Source: Sphingomonas canadensis (GTDB taxonomy: Bacteria > Pseudomonadota > Alphaproteobacteria > Sphingomonadales > Sphingomonadaceae). Taken from it: a stretch of DNA of 64,000 nt. The notes under the pieces were generated by a model. The model did not search any database and was not told the origin of the DNA. It saw only the letters and a list, made by a program, of their open reading frames with translations. Numbering within the stretch: position 1 is the stretch's first letter; every line of letters begins with the position of its first letter. Location: contig NZ_JAPDRA010000004.1 of NCBI RefSeq assembly GCF_026013525.1, positions 164,412-228,411 of the forward strand, in the 5' to 3' direction. Shown here piece by piece: positions 62,901 to 64,000 of the stretch. The translations under genes were made by a program, and so were the position numbers.

Positions 62901-63946
62901 GCCTGTTCCTCCTCCACGCCCTCGCGCCGCCGCAGCACCAGCTTGCGGTCGATGCCATAGGCGTATCCGCCCATGCTGCCGTCGGCGCGCTGGGCGCGGT
63001 GGCAGGGGATGACGATCGCGACATGGTTGGCGCCGCACGCGGTTCCGGCGGCGCGCACCGCGCGCGGGTTGCCGGCCTCGGCGGCAAGCTGGGCATAGCT
63101 GCGCGTCTCGCCGGGCGGGATCGCGCGCAGCGCCTGCCACACCGCCTCCTGGAAAGCCGTGCCCTGGACGTCCAGCGGCAGGTCCGCGTGGCGCCCCGGC
63201 GCCTCCACCTCCGCCACCACCCGCGCCGCCAGCTCGGCCAGCGCGGCGCCCCCCTGTTCGATCTCGGCCGCCGGAAAGCGCCGGGCGAGCTGGATCGCGT
63301 CCTCGTCGAAGGCGACACGGCACAGCCCCTTGCCCGTCGCCGCGATCAGCAGCGGGCCAAGGCTGGTATCGGCGATCGTCCAGCGGATCGTCACCCCCGC
63401 CCCGCCGCGGCGCCAGGCGCTGGGCGTCATCCCCAGCCGCGCGTTGGCGGTCTCGTAGAAGCGGCTCGGCGCGGAATATCCGGCCTCATAGATGGCGCCG
63501 GTCACGGTCGCCTCCGCCTTCAGCGCCTCGGCGGCGCGGCGGGCGCGCAGCCCGCGGGCATAGGCGGCGGGCGTCACGCCGGTGGCGCGCTTGAACAGCC
63601 GGTGGAAATGATGCGGCGCATAGCCCACCTGCGCCGCCAGTTCGTCGAGCCCGATGCCGTCTTCCGCCCCCTCGATAAGCGCCACCGCGCGGGCCACCGC
63701 CAGCCGGTCGCGCCCCGTCTCGTCGGGCTTGCAGCGCAGGCAGGCGCGGAAGCCCGCGGCGCGCGCGGCATCGGCATCGGGATAGAATGCCACATTCTCG
63801 CGCTTCGGCCGCCGCGCCGGGCAGCTCGGCTTGCAATAGATGCCGGTGGTGGTCACCGCGACGATGAAGCGCCCGTCCGAATGCCGGTCATGCGCCAGGA
63901 AGGCGGACCAGGCCGCATCCTCGCTCAGGGGAAGGTCGTTGCTCAT
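62897..63946 (-). CDS. ada: Bifunctional Ada: transcriptional regulator and O6-methylguanine-DNA methyltransferase
   Basis: A 349-residue protein of the full Ada type. The N-terminal zinc domain has Cys38 (the methylphosphotriester acceptor, TGIYCKPSC), Cys42, Cys69 and Cys72 (CLRCKPDE). An AraC-type helix-turn-helix follows (VGYAPHHFHRLFKRATGVTP, YSAPSRFYE). The C-terminal methyltransferase has Cys315 in VIPCHRAQR. Methylation of Cys38 turns it into an activator of its own operon, which here includes the DUF1203 gene. The start region (MSNDLPLSEDAAWSAFLAHD) matches the family. Confidence 0.95.
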   Translation of the reverse strand: MSNDLPLSEDAAWSAFLAHDRHSDGRFIVAVTTTGIYCKPSCPARRPKRENVAFYPDADAARAAGFRACLRCKPDETGRDRLAVARAVALIEGAEDGIGLDELAAQVGYAPHHFHRLFKRATGVTPAAYARGLRARRAAEALKAEATVTGAIYEAGYSAPSRFYETANARLGMTPSAWRRGGAGVTIRWTIADTSLGPLLIAATGKGLCRVAFDEDAIQLARRFPAAEIEQGGAALAELAARVVAEVEAPGRHADLPLDVQGTAFQEAVWQALRAIPPGETRSYAQLAAEAGNPRAVRAAGTACGANHVAIVIPCHRAQRADGSMGGYAYGIDRKLVLRRREGVEEEQA

Positions 63947-64000
63947 GGCCCCGGTATAGGCCGCTGCCCGGGCGCAGGCATCCCGCCGCTTGCGCCCAAA

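Overview
The window is GC-rich chromosomal DNA from an alphaproteobacterium, most likely Sphingomonadaceae (Sphingomonas or a close relative). The grounds are two TonB-dependent receptors of the Xanthomonas/Caulobacter type, paired flavin halogenases in a receptor operon, the hrcA-grpE and rph-rdgB genes near each other, a FixLJ pair, and frequent ATGA/GTGA stop-start overlaps. There are two tRNA genes, no rRNA genes, no CRISPR array and no insertion sequence.

Positions 1-22234 are mostly a carbohydrate-use locus that reads as a xyloglucan utilisation locus. A truncated dicarboxylate/amino-acid symporter lies at the left edge. A rightward block encodes an FAD oxidoreductase, a GH35 beta-galactosidase, a GH31 alpha-xylosidase with an inserted PA14 domain, and the KDGal kinase/KDPGal aldolase pair of the De Ley-Doudoroff galactose route. 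A leftward operon (18363 to 9473) encodes a TonB receptor, two flavin halogenases, a LacI-type regulator and a GH39 beta-xylosidase. A rightward LytS-type kinase, LytTR regulator and GH29 alpha-fucosidase follow. The GH35 gene and the TonB operon share a near-identical operator/promoter element. The enzymes together would remove fucose, galactose and xylose from imported oligosaccharides; no backbone endoglucanase is in view.

Positions 22344-39316 are mostly housekeeping. They hold tRNA-Ala(CGC), a small XRE-regulator/membrane operon, a divergent Mur ligase and LD-carboxypeptidase pair, thrS, a TM2 gene broken by one base, infC (probably with a rare ATA start), glnD, hrcA-grpE, two inserted secreted-protein genes, and rph-rdgB.

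Positions 39362-49203 are accessory. They hold a two-partner secretion pair (a 2045-residue adhesin with ten YDG repeats and a mosaic base composition, and its FhaC-type transporter), then a VanW/2-oxoglutarate dioxygenase fusion, then tRNA-Tyr. The 3' ends of both tRNAs face accessory blocks.

Positions 49329-63946 hold rlmB, two tandem paralogous lipoproteins, a [2Fe-2S] ferredoxin, an AlkA-type glycosylase, a ROK kinase, a universal stress protein, a heme-type FixL with FixJ, an orphan receiver protein, a second TonB receptor with a clear promoter and operator, a secreted HExxH protein, a DUF1203 protein and ada.
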